Position numbers and translations under genes: made by a program
Shown here: piece by piece, positions 18,120 through 26,062 of the stretch
Layout: every line of letters begins with the position of its first letter
Numbering within the stretch: position 1 is the stretch's first letter
The notes under the pieces: generated by a model
The model's input: the letters and a program-made list of their open reading frames with translations, nothing else
Databases searched by the model: none
Told to the model about the DNA's origin: nothing
From: Haloplanus aerogenes
GTDB lineage: Archaea > Halobacteriota > Halobacteria > Halobacteriales > Haloferacaceae
Length of the DNA: 64,000 bases
Reading direction: 5' to 3'
NCBI RefSeq assembly: GCF_003856835.1
Contig: NZ_CP034145.1
Location: 310,001 to 374,000, forward strand

Positions 18120-18614
18120 GTGGACTGTCACGTGCGCTACGCGGGCGACGACGACCCCGACAAGTGTACGGCCCGCAAACTCGCCCGGTTCGACCTCGTC
18201 GAGTTACACCGCTCGGACCGGGCGACGCCGTACGGGGTCGTGCTCAATCCTCACGCGGAGCAAGCGCTGTCGCCGGCCGATGCGGCGGACACGGAGACGC
18301 TCGTCGCCCTCGACTGCTCGTGGGAGTCGGCCGGCGAGGCGCGATTCTCCCTCCCGGGCAACCACCGCGCGCTCCCGTACCTCGTTGCCGCCAACCCCGT
18401 CAACTTCGGGAAGCCGTTCCGCCTGACGACGGTCGAGGCACTGGCCGCGGGGCTGGTCATCCTCGGTCACCGCCCCCATGCCGAACGCCTCCTCTCGAAG
18501 TTCACGTGGGGCGAGACGTTCCTCGACCTCAACGACGAACCCTTGCGGCGGTACGCCGCCTGCGACGATTCGGCGGACGTGGTGGCGGTGCAGGGCGAGT
18601 ATCTGGACCGCTAG
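18120..18614 (+). CDS. 16S rRNA aminocarboxypropyltransferase (Tsr3 family, DUF367)
   Basis: A 164-residue member of the Tsr3 family, which transfers the 3-amino-3-carboxypropyl group of SAM to a modified pseudouridine in small-subunit rRNA. Recognisable stretches are the [13 protein letters not shown] opening, LDCSWE, and [28 protein letters not shown]. The start is GTG at 18120, giving the family's usual N-terminus; no ATG is suitably placed. A TATA-like cctatattcc lies about 30 bases upstream. Confidence 0.9.
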   Translation: MDCHVRYAGDDDPDKCTARKLARFDLVELHRSDRATPYGVVLNPHAEQALSPADAADTETLVALDCSWESAGEARFSLPGNHRALPYLVAANPVNFGKPFRLTTVEALAAGLVILGHRPHAERLLSKFTWGETFLDLNDEPLRRYAACDDSADVVAVQGEYLDR

Positions 18615-18655
18615 CGGGCCAAGCGTTGATAGGACCTCGTTCCGAAGCCGTACGT

Positions 18656-19129
18656 ATGCGACCTCGACGATTGGTCCCCGTCGCGCTCGCGATTGCCGGT
18701 CTCGTGGCTATCGTGATCGGCATCCACCAGGGGCTCGTCCACGTGGCACCGGGATACGACGGAACCATCACGACCGGCTGGGGCGGCGACCTCAACCACG
18801 AGGAGCGACTGCTCGCTCGCCTCGCCCTCGTCGGCGTCGTGGGGGCGGTCGCCGCCCGCCGGTGGCGACGCCTCGCCGTCGTCCCCGCGGCGACGGGCGG
18901 TGTCGTCCTGTTCTACGCGCTCCGGGCCGCACTCCACTACGCCCTCGATCCGGGCCTCTACGTCGAGGTGTCGGCGTACGGCGGGCCGACCAGACTCGTC
19001 CTCGGCGCCGAACCGTTCCTGCTCGTCGCCGGCGGTGCGCTTCTCGTCGGCGCCGCCGTCGTCGAGTGGCGCGCTCGCCCCGACGACGCCGACGGCGGGG
19101 CGTCCGCTCCCACGCCGTCGGTGCGGTAG
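18656..19129 (+). CDS. Four-helix membrane protein (hypothetical)
   Basis: A 157-residue integral membrane protein with four hydrophobic segments (about 6-26, 56-74, 80-95 and 120-142) and an acidic, proline-rich tail. The first loop, WGGDLNHEERLLARL, is polar and probably external. No family is recognised. The ATG at 18656 begins 41 bases after the tsr3-type stop, so the two may share a transcript. Confidence 0.65.
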   Translation: MRPRRLVPVALAIAGLVAIVIGIHQGLVHVAPGYDGTITTGWGGDLNHEERLLARLALVGVVGAVAARRWRRLAVVPAATGGVVLFYALRAALHYALDPGLYVEVSAYGGPTRLVLGAEPFLLVAGGALLVGAAVVEWRARPDDADGGASAPTPSVR

Positions 19130-19193
19130 TCGACTCGGCGGTCACGGCGGCGTGTGACGGGCGCACACGCTCGCATCGGCGCGAACGGACGCC

Positions 19194-19200
19194 CTTTTAT
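19194..19200 (+). promoter_or_regulatory. TATA box of the Nog1 gene
   Basis: The motif cttttat is 24-30 bases upstream of the ATG at 19224, the spacing expected for a leaderless haloarchaeal transcript starting at the ATG. Confidence 0.55.
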
Positions 19201-19223
19201 CTGCGCGTGTCGAAGCGCCGACA

Positions 19224-20228
19224 ATGATTTTCGAAGGCCTGCCGACCACGCCATGGTCGGAGGAACTCATCGACAAGGCGTTCTCGCGGGCCGCGCGCTC
19301 CGGCCGTGCGAAGTCGGGGGTGGAAGCCCAGCAGTCTATGCTGCAGACGGCGGGAAACATCCTCTCGGACAATCTGGAGAACGTGGTGACGGAGTGGCCG
19401 GATTTCGGCGTCGTCGACCCGTTCTATCGCGAACTCGCGGACGCGGTGTTGCGGCGGGAGATGGGAACCAGAATCGCCGACGACGGCTCCGAACAGGTGG
19501 GCATCGACGCCCTCCGCGCCAGCCTCTCGGAGGTGACGTGGGCGAGCCGGCAGGTCGAGGAGATTCAGCGCGAGTACAACCGGAAACTCCGAAAGACCGA
19601 CGCCGAGACGGCCCGAAAGCATCGCAAGCAGGCGTTCGCGCGGATGGCGGACGTGGTCGAGGAAGTTGCCGACGACCTCCGGCGGATCGGGGAGGCACGC
19701 GACGCCCTTCGTGACCTGCCCGACATCCGCCCGGACGAACCGACCATCGTCGTCGCGGGTTACCCCAACGTCGGCAAGTCGTCGTTCGTGAACGCGGTCA
19801 CCCGCGCCGACAACGAGATCGCGCGCTACCCGTTCACCACCCGCGGCATCCAGATCGGTCACTTCGAGCGCGACCACATCCGCTACCAGATCATCGACAC
19901 GCCGGGCCTGCTGGACCGCCCCGAGGCGGAACGCAACGACATCGAGAGTCAGGCAGTGAGCGCGCTGGCCCACCTCGCGGACGCCGTCCTCTTCGTCGTC
20001 GACGCCAGCGAGTCGTGTGGCTACCCCCTAGAGGCGCAACTCGACCTGCGCGACGCGGTCGTCGACCGTTTCGACGCGCCCGTCCTCACGGTCTGTAACA
20101 AGAGCGACCGCTCCCGGGATGTCGAGGCCGACGCGTACATGAGCATCAGCGAGGGTGAGAACGTCGACGACGTGCTGGATCTGGCGGTCGAGACGGTCGA
20201 CTGGGAACCCGACCTCCCGTCGCGCTAG
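19224..20228 (+). CDS. Nog1-family GTPase
   Basis: A 334-residue GTP-binding protein. The N-terminal 165 residues form the helical Nog1 domain. The G domain begins near residue 173 with IVVAGYPNVGKSSFVN (G1), followed by G2 FTTRGIQIGHF, G3 DTPGLLDRP and G4 NKSD. Nog1 proteins take part in large-subunit ribosome assembly in eukaryotes, and the archaeal homologues are assumed to do the same. Its last four bases overlap the convergent SIMPL gene. Confidence 0.92.
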   Translation: MIFEGLPTTPWSEELIDKAFSRAARSGRAKSGVEAQQSMLQTAGNILSDNLENVVTEWPDFGVVDPFYRELADAVLRREMGTRIADDGSEQVGIDALRASLSEVTWASRQVEEIQREYNRKLRKTDAETARKHRKQAFARMADVVEEVADDLRRIGEARDALRDLPDIRPDEPTIVVAGYPNVGKSSFVNAVTRADNEIARYPFTTRGIQIGHFERDHIRYQIIDTPGLLDRPEAERNDIESQAVSALAHLADAVLFVVDASESCGYPLEAQLDLRDAVVDRFDAPVLTVCNKSDRSRDVEADAYMSISEGENVDDVLDLAVETVDWEPDLPSR

Positions 20229-20926
20229 CGGGCCGAATACGTCACGTCGACGGTAGTGGTCACCGAGACGGGCGCGGGTTGGAGGACCGTCCCGCCCGCG
20301 GCGTCCTCGAACCGGGTGGCGGGGTAGGGCGTGAAGTCGGCGCCGGTGGTGACGTGCTGGACGCCGACCACCGAGAGGTCGGCGGCGGCCGCGAGGCCGT
20401 CCGCGTCGGTGCGGGCCGAGGCCATTGCGCGGTCGAGCGCCGTCGCTCGGAGGTCCGCCCGGCGTTCGTCGCTCAGCGTGAAGTGGACGCCGTCGATGCG
20501 CGTCGCTCCCGCGCCGACGGCGAGGTCGATGATTTCGCCGGCGCGGGCGGGCGTCGCCTCGACGGCCAGCGAGTGGACCGCACGGTAGCCGACGACGCGG
20601 CGGTCGCCGTCGGTGAAGTCGTACTCCGGTGCGATACCGAACCCGGTCGTGGTCACGTTCGCGTCGGGGATGTTCGCGTTCGCGAGCGCCGTTCGGACGC
20701 TCTCGACGTCACGGGCTACCTGCGCGCGGGCGCCGTCCGCGCTGTCGGCCGTCGTCTCGACGGCAACGCTCACGACCGCGCGGTCGGGATCCGCCGTTGC
20801 CGACCCGGTGGCCGACACCGAGATGGTCGAACTACTATCGGCGTCGCTCGCGCCGGTCTGGAGCGGGGCGGTACAGCCGGCGAGGAGGACGACGGCAACG
20901 AGTGTCAGGACAATCACACGTTTCAT
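20225..20926 (-). CDS. SIMPL domain lipoprotein (DUF541)
   Basis: A 233-residue exported protein. The signal peptide ends in a lipobox, LLAGC, so it is probably a lipid-anchored surface protein. The rest matches the SIMPL/DUF541 family (ISVSATGSATADPDRAVVSVAVET and the conserved YRAVHSLAVEA and LSDERRADLRATALDRAM stretches), whose function is poorly defined. The start at 20926 is set by the signal peptide. Upstream, 21001-21101 carries unusual interleaved inverted repeats that could form a structured leader. Confidence 0.85.
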   Translation of the reverse strand: MKRVIVLTLVAVVLLAGCTAPLQTGASDADSSSTISVSATGSATADPDRAVVSVAVETTADSADGARAQVARDVESVRTALANANIPDANVTTTGFGIAPEYDFTDGDRRVVGYRAVHSLAVEATPARAGEIIDLAVGAGATRIDGVHFTLSDERRADLRATALDRAMASARTDADGLAAAADLSVVGVQHVTTGADFTPYPATRFEDAAGGTVLQPAPVSVTTTVDVTYSAR

Positions 20927-21007
20927 AGGTGAGAGAGGGCGGCGAGCGATATGAACTAGTACGTCTGCCGGGCGATAGCAGGGTACGAGGCATCTATTCT
21001 CGCTCCT

Positions 21008-21101
21008 GCCCGTGCCGTCGCCGCGGGATCGACTGGCGTTTGCCCGCGGGGACCATGACCTGTACGAGTCGCACGGGCGGATACCCATCCGCGCGGGCAA
21101 A
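21008..21101 (-). promoter_or_regulatory. Interleaved inverted repeats, pseudoknot-capable element
   Basis: Four perfect pairings share this short intergenic stretch. Helix B joins gcccgtgc (21008-21015) and gcacgggc (21071-21078); helix A joins tttgcccgcg (21039-21048) and cgcgggcaaa (21092-21101). A and B interleave, so together they make a pseudoknot. A small hairpin, cggat/atccg, lies at 21078-21091. A competing hairpin, ccgcggg (21021-21027) with cccgcgg (21043-21049), excludes helix A. It lies after the folate gene stop and before the SIMPL gene on the minus strand. Confidence 0.45.
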
Positions 21102-21111
21102 TAGCCTGCCC

Positions 21112-21816
21112 TCACACCTCCCGCAGTCGCACCAGAATCGGCATCGCCTCGATTCGCTCGTCGTCGAGGGCGTTCCAGTCGATACCCGAGGGCTTGGATC
21201 CGCCGACGCTCCGGACCACCCGCTCCGGCGTCACGACCAGATCCATCGGCACGTCGTGCGCCGCGGGCGACGGCACGTCCGCCACGACCTGTCGCTCGTG
21301 GACGGTCGTCGCCGTCGTCGTTCCATCGTCCACGAGGTCGAATCCGCGGAGGACCGCGAACTCCAGATCGCTGTACCCCTCACCCTTGCCGACGCGAGCG
21401 CCGACCTCGTTCACGGCGACGCTCCCGCTGACGATCAGGTCGATCCGCGCCATCTCCTCGGGGTCGACAGGCGTGCCGTACTCGTCGATGCCGCTGACCG
21501 TCGTCGCGGCGTCATAGTCGTCGATTGCGTCGGGGTCGAGCCGACGGAACGGGTGTTCGTCGCGCAGACGTGGCACGGCCACGTACACCGTCTTGCCCGC
21601 CCGGAGTGCGGCGCGCCGCACCGGGAGTTGCGGCGCGTCGGGGTTCGATTTGACCGTGTCCGCGGCCTGCCACTCCGCCGTCGCTGTGAGGCGGCCGGCC
21701 GCCTCGCTCGCCCCCGCGAAGTTCGGGATACGGCCGTGGGGTGGGAAGGGAAAGCGTGCCTCGCCGCTCTCCTCCAGATCGTCCCACACCCGCTCCCGGA
21801 GCGCCTGTTTGTCCAT
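21112..21816 (-). CDS. 5-formyltetrahydrofolate cyclo-ligase family protein
   Basis: A 234-residue enzyme of the MTHFS family, which converts 5-formyl- to 5,10-methenyl-tetrahydrofolate using ATP. Family features are the N-terminal MDKQALRERVWDDLEESG, the RRAALRAGKTVYVAVPRL segment and the glycine-rich nucleotide loop GARVGKGEGYSDLEFAVL near 165-182. Haloarchaea use folates as well as methanopterin-type cofactors, so the reaction fits. It diverges from engB with a 79-base gap. Confidence 0.88.
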   Translation of the reverse strand: MDKQALRERVWDDLEESGEARFPFPPHGRIPNFAGASEAAGRLTATAEWQAADTVKSNPDAPQLPVRRAALRAGKTVYVAVPRLRDEHPFRRLDPDAIDDYDAATTVSGIDEYGTPVDPEEMARIDLIVSGSVAVNEVGARVGKGEGYSDLEFAVLRGFDLVDDGTTTATTVHERQVVADVPSPAAHDVPMDLVVTPERVVRSVGGSKPSGIDWNALDDERIEAMPILVRLREV

Positions 21817-21895
21817 GGAGTCAGTCGCGGCCGGCGGCACATATACCTCGGTCCCGACACGCCGAGTTTAAACGACGCAGCCGTCTATCACACCT

Positions 21896-22510
21896 ATGTT
21901 CGAGGATCGCCCGGACCGCGACGAAGTCGTCCTCGTCGGCCGGTCGAACGTGGGCAAGTCGACGCTGATGCGGGAGTTGACGGGCTACTCGGTCTCCACC
22001 GGCCGCAAGCCAGGCGTGACCCGCCAGCCCAACCACTTCGACTGGGTGTCGGAGAACTTCATGTTCACCGACCTCCCCGGCTTCGGGTTCATGTCCGGCG
22101 TCCCCGAGGAGCAACGCGAGCAGATCAAGACGGACGTGGTGCGGTACATCGAGGCCAACGCCGACGACATCCTCGCCGGCGTCCTCGTCGTCGACGGCAA
22201 GAGCGTCATCGACATCATCGACCGCCACAGCGGCGAGGACGAGATTCCACACGACGTGGAACTGTTTCACTTCCTTCGGGAACTGGAGATTCCGACCGTC
22301 GTCGCCGTCAACAAGATGGACAAGGTGGACGACCGGGACGAACGGTTGGACGACCTGTGTGATCGGTTGGGAATCCTCCCGCCGTGGCAACAGTGGCAGG
22401 ACACCATCGCCCCCATCTGTGCCAAGCGCGGCGACATCGACGCCCTCTCCGACGCGCTGGCGACACATTTCCACGAGCAGAAGCGGGACGACCTGCTGAA
22501 GTTCCTCTGA
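21896..22510 (+). CDS. engB: GTP-binding protein EngB
   Basis: A 204-residue TrmE-Era-EngA-EngB superfamily GTPase. The G1 motif is GRSNVGKST (about 15-23), G2 includes [10 protein letters not shown]3 is DLPGFGFM and G4 NKMDK. Bacterial EngB (YsxC) assists large-subunit ribosome assembly, and the archaeal members are presumed similar. Its length is typical. It ends 18 bases before the convergent dehydrogenase gene. Confidence 0.92.
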   Translation: MFEDRPDRDEVVLVGRSNVGKSTLMRELTGYSVSTGRKPGVTRQPNHFDWVSENFMFTDLPGFGFMSGVPEEQREQIKTDVVRYIEANADDILAGVLVVDGKSVIDIIDRHSGEDEIPHDVELFHFLRELEIPTVVAVNKMDKVDDRDERLDDLCDRLGILPPWQQWQDTIAPICAKRGDIDALSDALATHFHEQKRDDLLKFL

Positions 22511-22528
22511 TCGCCCGCTGGCGATGCA

Positions 22529-23464
22529 CTACACGACGCGATTCGTCAGCGACTCCCCCTCCCGCTGTCGCCGCAGGTTCTCGCGGACGATGGTCGCCAC
22601 TCGCTCGTAATACTCCTCGTTGAACCCCGCGGCGTGGGGCGTCAGGATCACTTCGTCGCGGTCCCAGAGCGTCGAGTCGGCGGGGAGGGGTTCGGTCTCG
22701 AACACGTCGAGGCCGGCACCCGAGATTTCGCTGGCATCGAGGGCGTCGACGAGGGCCGACTGGTCCACGACGGGGCCGCGAGCGACGTTGATCACGTAGG
22801 CGTCGTCGCGCATGGCCTCGAACTCCGGGGTAGACATCATCTTCTCGGTGTCGTCGGTCAGCGGCACCGCGAGGGCGACGAACCGAGCGTCCGCGATGGC
22901 GTCGTGGAGGTCCTCGGGCGGGTACACCTCGTCGACGCCGTCGACGGGCGTGGGGGTGCGCTTGACGCCGGTCACGTCCATCCCGAGCGCCGAGGCGCGG
23001 GTGGCGATACCGCGGCCGAGCGTCCCGAGGCCGACGACGCAGGCCGACTCCCGGCGCAGGGGGAAGGCGTCGTCCCACGCGGGTTTGACCCACTCGCCGC
23101 GCTCCTGATTCGACCGGTGGGCGTGCAGGCGGCGGGCAAAGGAGAGCATGAGACCGACCGCCGTCTCACCGACCACGTCGCCGTGGATGCCGGTGCTGTT
23201 GGTGAGGGCGATACCGCGCTCCTGCAGGGCGTCGAAGGGGAAGCGGTCGACGCCCGCCTGAATCGAGTGAATCCAGTCGAGGCCGGCGTCGAGGAAGTAC
23301 TCCTCGTACTCGAACGTGACGAGGGCGTCGAGGGCGGTGAGGTCGTCGTCCGAATCGACGATTTCGACCGACGGGCCGGCGTCCGCGAGGGCGTCGCGGA
23401 AGACGGCCGCGGGAAACACCTCGTCGACCGACTCGTGGACGCCGAGTGTCGAAATGTGGGGCAT
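22529..23464 (-). CDS. D-2-hydroxyacid dehydrogenase
   Basis: A 311-residue NAD-linked dehydrogenase. The Rossmann loop is VVGLGTLGRGIATRASALG (about 140-158), followed by the family motifs NVARGPVVDQSALVDAL and TPHAAGFN with the catalytic His. The Arg and Glu catalytic residues of the family fall at conserved spacings. It reduces a 2-keto acid to the D-hydroxy acid or the reverse, with substrate unknown. The start MPHISTLG at 23464 was preferred to an ATG nine codons upstream. Confidence 0.88.
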   Translation of the reverse strand: MPHISTLGVHESVDEVFPAAVFRDALADAGPSVEIVDSDDDLTALDALVTFEYEEYFLDAGLDWIHSIQAGVDRFPFDALQERGIALTNSTGIHGDVVGETAVGLMLSFARRLHAHRSNQERGEWVKPAWDDAFPLRRESACVVGLGTLGRGIATRASALGMDVTGVKRTPTPVDGVDEVYPPEDLHDAIADARFVALAVPLTDDTEKMMSTPEFEAMRDDAYVINVARGPVVDQSALVDALDASEISGAGLDVFETEPLPADSTLWDRDEVILTPHAAGFNEEYYERVATIVRENLRRQREGESLTNRVV

Positions 23465-23568
23465 GACGGCGGATTCAGAGCCGTTGCTCAAAAGCCTGTC
23501 TGCGAACCGAAGACGGTGGCTCGGGGAAATCCCTCGTCACAAGGGGCTCGGAGGGGGTAACCTTCGTC

Positions 23569-23586
23569 ACGGCCACCGGTGGCCGT
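23569..23586. promoter_or_regulatory. 18-base perfect palindrome
   Basis: acggccacc and ggtggccgt abut without a spacer. The site lies between two minus-strand genes, about 105 bases upstream of the hydroxyacid dehydrogenase start and 39 bases beyond the flavin reductase stop. It could be an operator for a dimeric regulator or part of a terminator; no T-run follows. Confidence 0.4.
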
Positions 23587-23624
23587 TGGTCGCGCGGCGT
23601 CAAGAATCCCGCGTCTCGGCCCGA

Positions 23625-24212
23625 TCAGTCCCCCGCTTCCGCCGGCGTTTCGGCCGTCACCGCCACGTCGGCGGCACACGAGGCGACGCCCGCGTAGGCG
23701 ACGAGGTCCTCGCCCAGCCGTTCGACCCGTTCACGGAGGTCTGAATCGGTCAACTCCCCGTCCGCGAACTGTGCGTGCGAGTCGGGGACTGCGGCCTGGT
23801 GCGGGAGCACCCACGCGTCGAGTGCCCGCGCGACGGTCCGCAGGTGATCCAGCGCGGCCGTCGGGAACGCGCCGCCGGCGACGGCAAGCAGGCCGACCGT
23901 CGTCTCCTCGAACTCGTCGAACCCGCAGTAGTCGAGCGCCGTCTTCAGCGGCGATGCGACGGAGCCGTGGTACATCGGCGTGGCGAGCAACACGGCGTCG
24001 GCCGCCCGCACGCGCCGGCGGAGCATCTCCGCGTCCCCCGCGTCGGGCCGGTCGGGGTCGAAAAGCGGCAGGTCGAGACTCGCGAGGTCGACGTGATCCG
24101 TCTCCGCACCCGCCCGCCGTGCCTGCGCCAGTGCGATGTCGACGGCCGTCGCCGTGTGGCTGCCGTCACGCTGACTCCCTGTGATTGCCACAACGTTCGG
24201 CTTCTCTATCAT
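23625..24212 (-). CDS. NADPH-dependent FMN reductase family protein
   Basis: A 195-residue flavodoxin-like protein. The FMN phosphate loop is GSQRDGSHT (about 12-20), and the isoalloxazine-contacting loop is ATPMYHGSVASPLKTALDY (about 77-95). Members reduce FMN, quinones or azo compounds at the expense of NAD(P)H. The C-terminus (AETPAEAGD) is a short disordered tail. The gene is alone on its transcript as far as can be judged. Confidence 0.85.
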   Translation of the reverse strand: MIEKPNVVAITGSQRDGSHTATAVDIALAQARRAGAETDHVDLASLDLPLFDPDRPDAGDAEMLRRRVRAADAVLLATPMYHGSVASPLKTALDYCGFDEFEETTVGLLAVAGGAFPTAALDHLRTVARALDAWVLPHQAAVPDSHAQFADGELTDSDLRERVERLGEDLVAYAGVASCAADVAVTAETPAEAGD

Positions 24213-24288
24213 TTTCGATCTATTCGAAACCGAGGGCAGGGAGTCAGTTAAGCGATTCGTGGATTCGGTTCCAGTAAGGAATCCGATA

Positions 24289-25209
24289 TTACGTTTCGAC
24301 CGTGACCGCGAGATCCGTGTCGACGAGCGCGGTCAGGGGGTCGCCGTCCGGCGGGTGCGCGGTGACCGCGACGGTGAGCGGGTGCGCCTCGCGAACCGAC
24401 ACCGCGTCGGCGTCGATTAGGAATCCCAGTTCCCACAGCGGCGTCTCGCGCACGTCGAGGCCGCGCTCCCACAGCCGTCCCGTCACGTGCGGGCGATGCA
24501 GGAGGACGACGCCCACGGGAACGAAACTGTAGAAGCTACAGCGTCGGCAGTCGAGCGAGACGACGGCGGGATGGTCGCGAGCGAAGAACTCGTCGTAACG
24601 GTCGAGATCCTCCAGCACACCGATACAGAGGCCGGATTCGGTCGTTTCCTCCGCGATCTCCCGTTCGACACGCCCGGCGCAGAAGGGGCAGACGCCGTCG
24701 AGTGCGCACCCCCAGACGAGGCGGGTGCGGCGGTCGAACGCCGCGGCCACCTCCCGGGGCGTCCGGTCGGCGACGCTGCCGGGGTCGAACGGCCACTCCA
24801 GCACCCGCTCGTCGCAGGCCTCACAGCCGACGCGGCCGATGTAGTCGGTGTCGTACTCGAACGTGAGCGACGCCTCACACTCCAGACAGTCTCCGTCGAG
24901 TTCGACGGGACCGACCGTCCCCTGCTGGTGGAAGACCCCGCTCTGGATGGCGTCGAGTACCCGGTGGCCCGGATACTGGAGTTCGTAGCCCGACTCGGTT
25001 TCTCCGACGAAGTGCCCGACGAGTTCCGAGAGATGGTACGTGAACGTCCCCGAGTCGCGCTCGTCGACCGCCTTCCGCAACTCCGCGAAGGAGAGCGAAA
25101 AACCGGGCGCCTCCCACAGCGCCAGCAGGATTTCGAGGCGGAGGTCGTTGCTCAGCGTCAGGAACGCGTCCTCCGGATCCGTCGGAGCGTCGACGCTGCG
25201 TTCGTCCAT
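24289..25209 (-). CDS. Winged-helix regulator with zinc-ribbon sensor domain (ArsR-like)
   Basis: A 306-residue protein. Residues about 15-95 form a winged helix (LSNDLRLEILLALWE and SGTFTYHLSELVGHFV) typical of haloarchaeal ArsR-like regulators. The long C-terminal part contains cysteine pairs CLEC and CEAC, then CPFC and CRRC, which look like two zinc-binding knuckles. It probably represses or activates genes in response to a ligand or redox state. It diverges from the secreted-protein gene across 250 bases rich in repeats, a plausible target for autoregulation. Confidence 0.85.
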   Translation of the reverse strand: MDERSVDAPTDPEDAFLTLSNDLRLEILLALWEAPGFSLSFAELRKAVDERDSGTFTYHLSELVGHFVGETESGYELQYPGHRVLDAIQSGVFHQQGTVGPVELDGDCLECEASLTFEYDTDYIGRVGCEACDERVLEWPFDPGSVADRTPREVAAAFDRRTRLVWGCALDGVCPFCAGRVEREIAEETTESGLCIGVLEDLDRYDEFFARDHPAVVSLDCRRCSFYSFVPVGVVLLHRPHVTGRLWERGLDVRETPLWELGFLIDADAVSVREAHPLTVAVTAHPPDGDPLTALVDTDLAVTVET

Positions 25210-25300
25210 GCTTCTCGGATCGGGACCGCGGCGCATAAAAGCCGGCGTGGGTCGTCGTCGTCGCGCCGATTCCCGGATCACGCGCCGTTCCTGACATCCC

Positions 25301-25400
25301 ACCGGCCTCGACGGAAGGCCGGTCGATACCCGAGTTCACCCGCGTTGACTCCATTTTATCGACGTTAAAATCGGTTTAAATCCGGTTCAAACCGCCGAAA
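25301..25400. promoter_or_regulatory. Divergent regulatory region with inverted repeats
   Basis: Between the regulator (minus) and the secreted-protein gene (plus) lies a perfect 8-base inverted repeat, accggcct (25301-25308) and aggccggt (25316-25323). About 30 bases on is an AT-rich patch with tttatcgacgttaaaa and a string of cggtttaaatccgg and cggttcaaaccg half-sites (25353-25396). These are candidate TATA elements and operators. Assignment is by composition and symmetry only. Confidence 0.45.
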
Positions 25401-25459
25401 ATCCGGATTGACGGGAATCGGGGTTCAATACCCCCCAGCCACACGCACCGAGCGCAACG

Positions 25460-25891
25460 ATGATCCGAACGAAACTCGTCGCGGTCGTGTTCGTGGCGCT
25501 GCTGGTGACCGCCGGTACGGTCGCCGCGGCGCCCGGGAACGCGCCCGTCGATGTCGGTGCGGACGACCAGTACGACGACCACGCGGAGCAGGCCGACGAG
25601 AACGCGGACGACGACGCCGAGAACGCCGAAGACGGCGCGGACAACCGTGACGACGCCGCTGACGCCGGCGCCGACAACGCGGCTGACGAGGCGGACGCCG
25701 GCGCGTCGAACGCCGAGAACGCCGACCGCCGCGGCCCGCCTGCGGACCTGCCCGCGCAGGTGCCCGATCACGTCGCCCAGATTCACGACCTCATCCGGTC
25801 GTTCCTCGGCAGTGATGGCGACGGCTCGCTCGGCGAGTCGGTGAGCGACGCGACGCCGGACGAGGATAACGCCGACGCGAACGCCGCGTAA
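25460..25891 (+). CDS. Secreted Asp/Ala/Asn-rich protein
   Basis: A 143-residue protein with a Sec-type signal peptide (MIRTKLVAVVFVALLVTAGTVAAA). Residues about 35-90 are a low-complexity acidic segment built of DNA, ENA and ADD runs. A more ordered part follows, PADLPAQVPDHVAQIHDLIRSF, ending LGESVSDATPDE. I recall similar unassigned surface proteins in other haloarchaea. The acidic linker suggests a flexible extracellular spacer. The next small gene starts 3 bases after its stop, implying an operon. Confidence 0.7.
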   Translation: MIRTKLVAVVFVALLVTAGTVAAAPGNAPVDVGADDQYDDHAEQADENADDDAENAEDGADNRDDAADAGADNAADEADAGASNAENADRRGPPADLPAQVPDHVAQIHDLIRSFLGSDGDGSLGESVSDATPDEDNADANAA

Positions 25892-25894
25892 CGC

Positions 25895-26062
25895 ATGCCC
25901 CCGATCACCGCACTCGCGCTCGAGGATCGGCTCCTGACGTTCGTCGGGAGCGTCCTGATCGGCGGCGTGGCCATCCACGCTGGCGCCCTGATCGCCTCGG
26001 ACGCGGAGAGTTATCGTAGTCGGGTGTGCCGTGACCAAACGTTACTCACGATCCCCGACTGA
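25895..26062 (+). CDS. Short membrane protein, probably truncated
   Basis: A 55-residue reading frame whose first 35 residues (MPPITALALEDRLLTFVGSV and IGGVAIHAGALIASDAESY) look like the first transmembrane hairpin of a larger haloarchaeal membrane protein. After DAESY the sequence becomes polar (RSRVCRDQTLLTIPD) and stops. The stop overlaps the 3' end of the convergent NUDIX-IF2B gene by 21 bases. I infer that a deletion removed most of the original protein. Translation is plausible, since it follows the secreted-protein gene by 3 bases. Confidence 0.5.
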   Translation: MPPITALALEDRLLTFVGSVLIGGVAIHAGALIASDAESYRSRVCRDQTLLTIPD

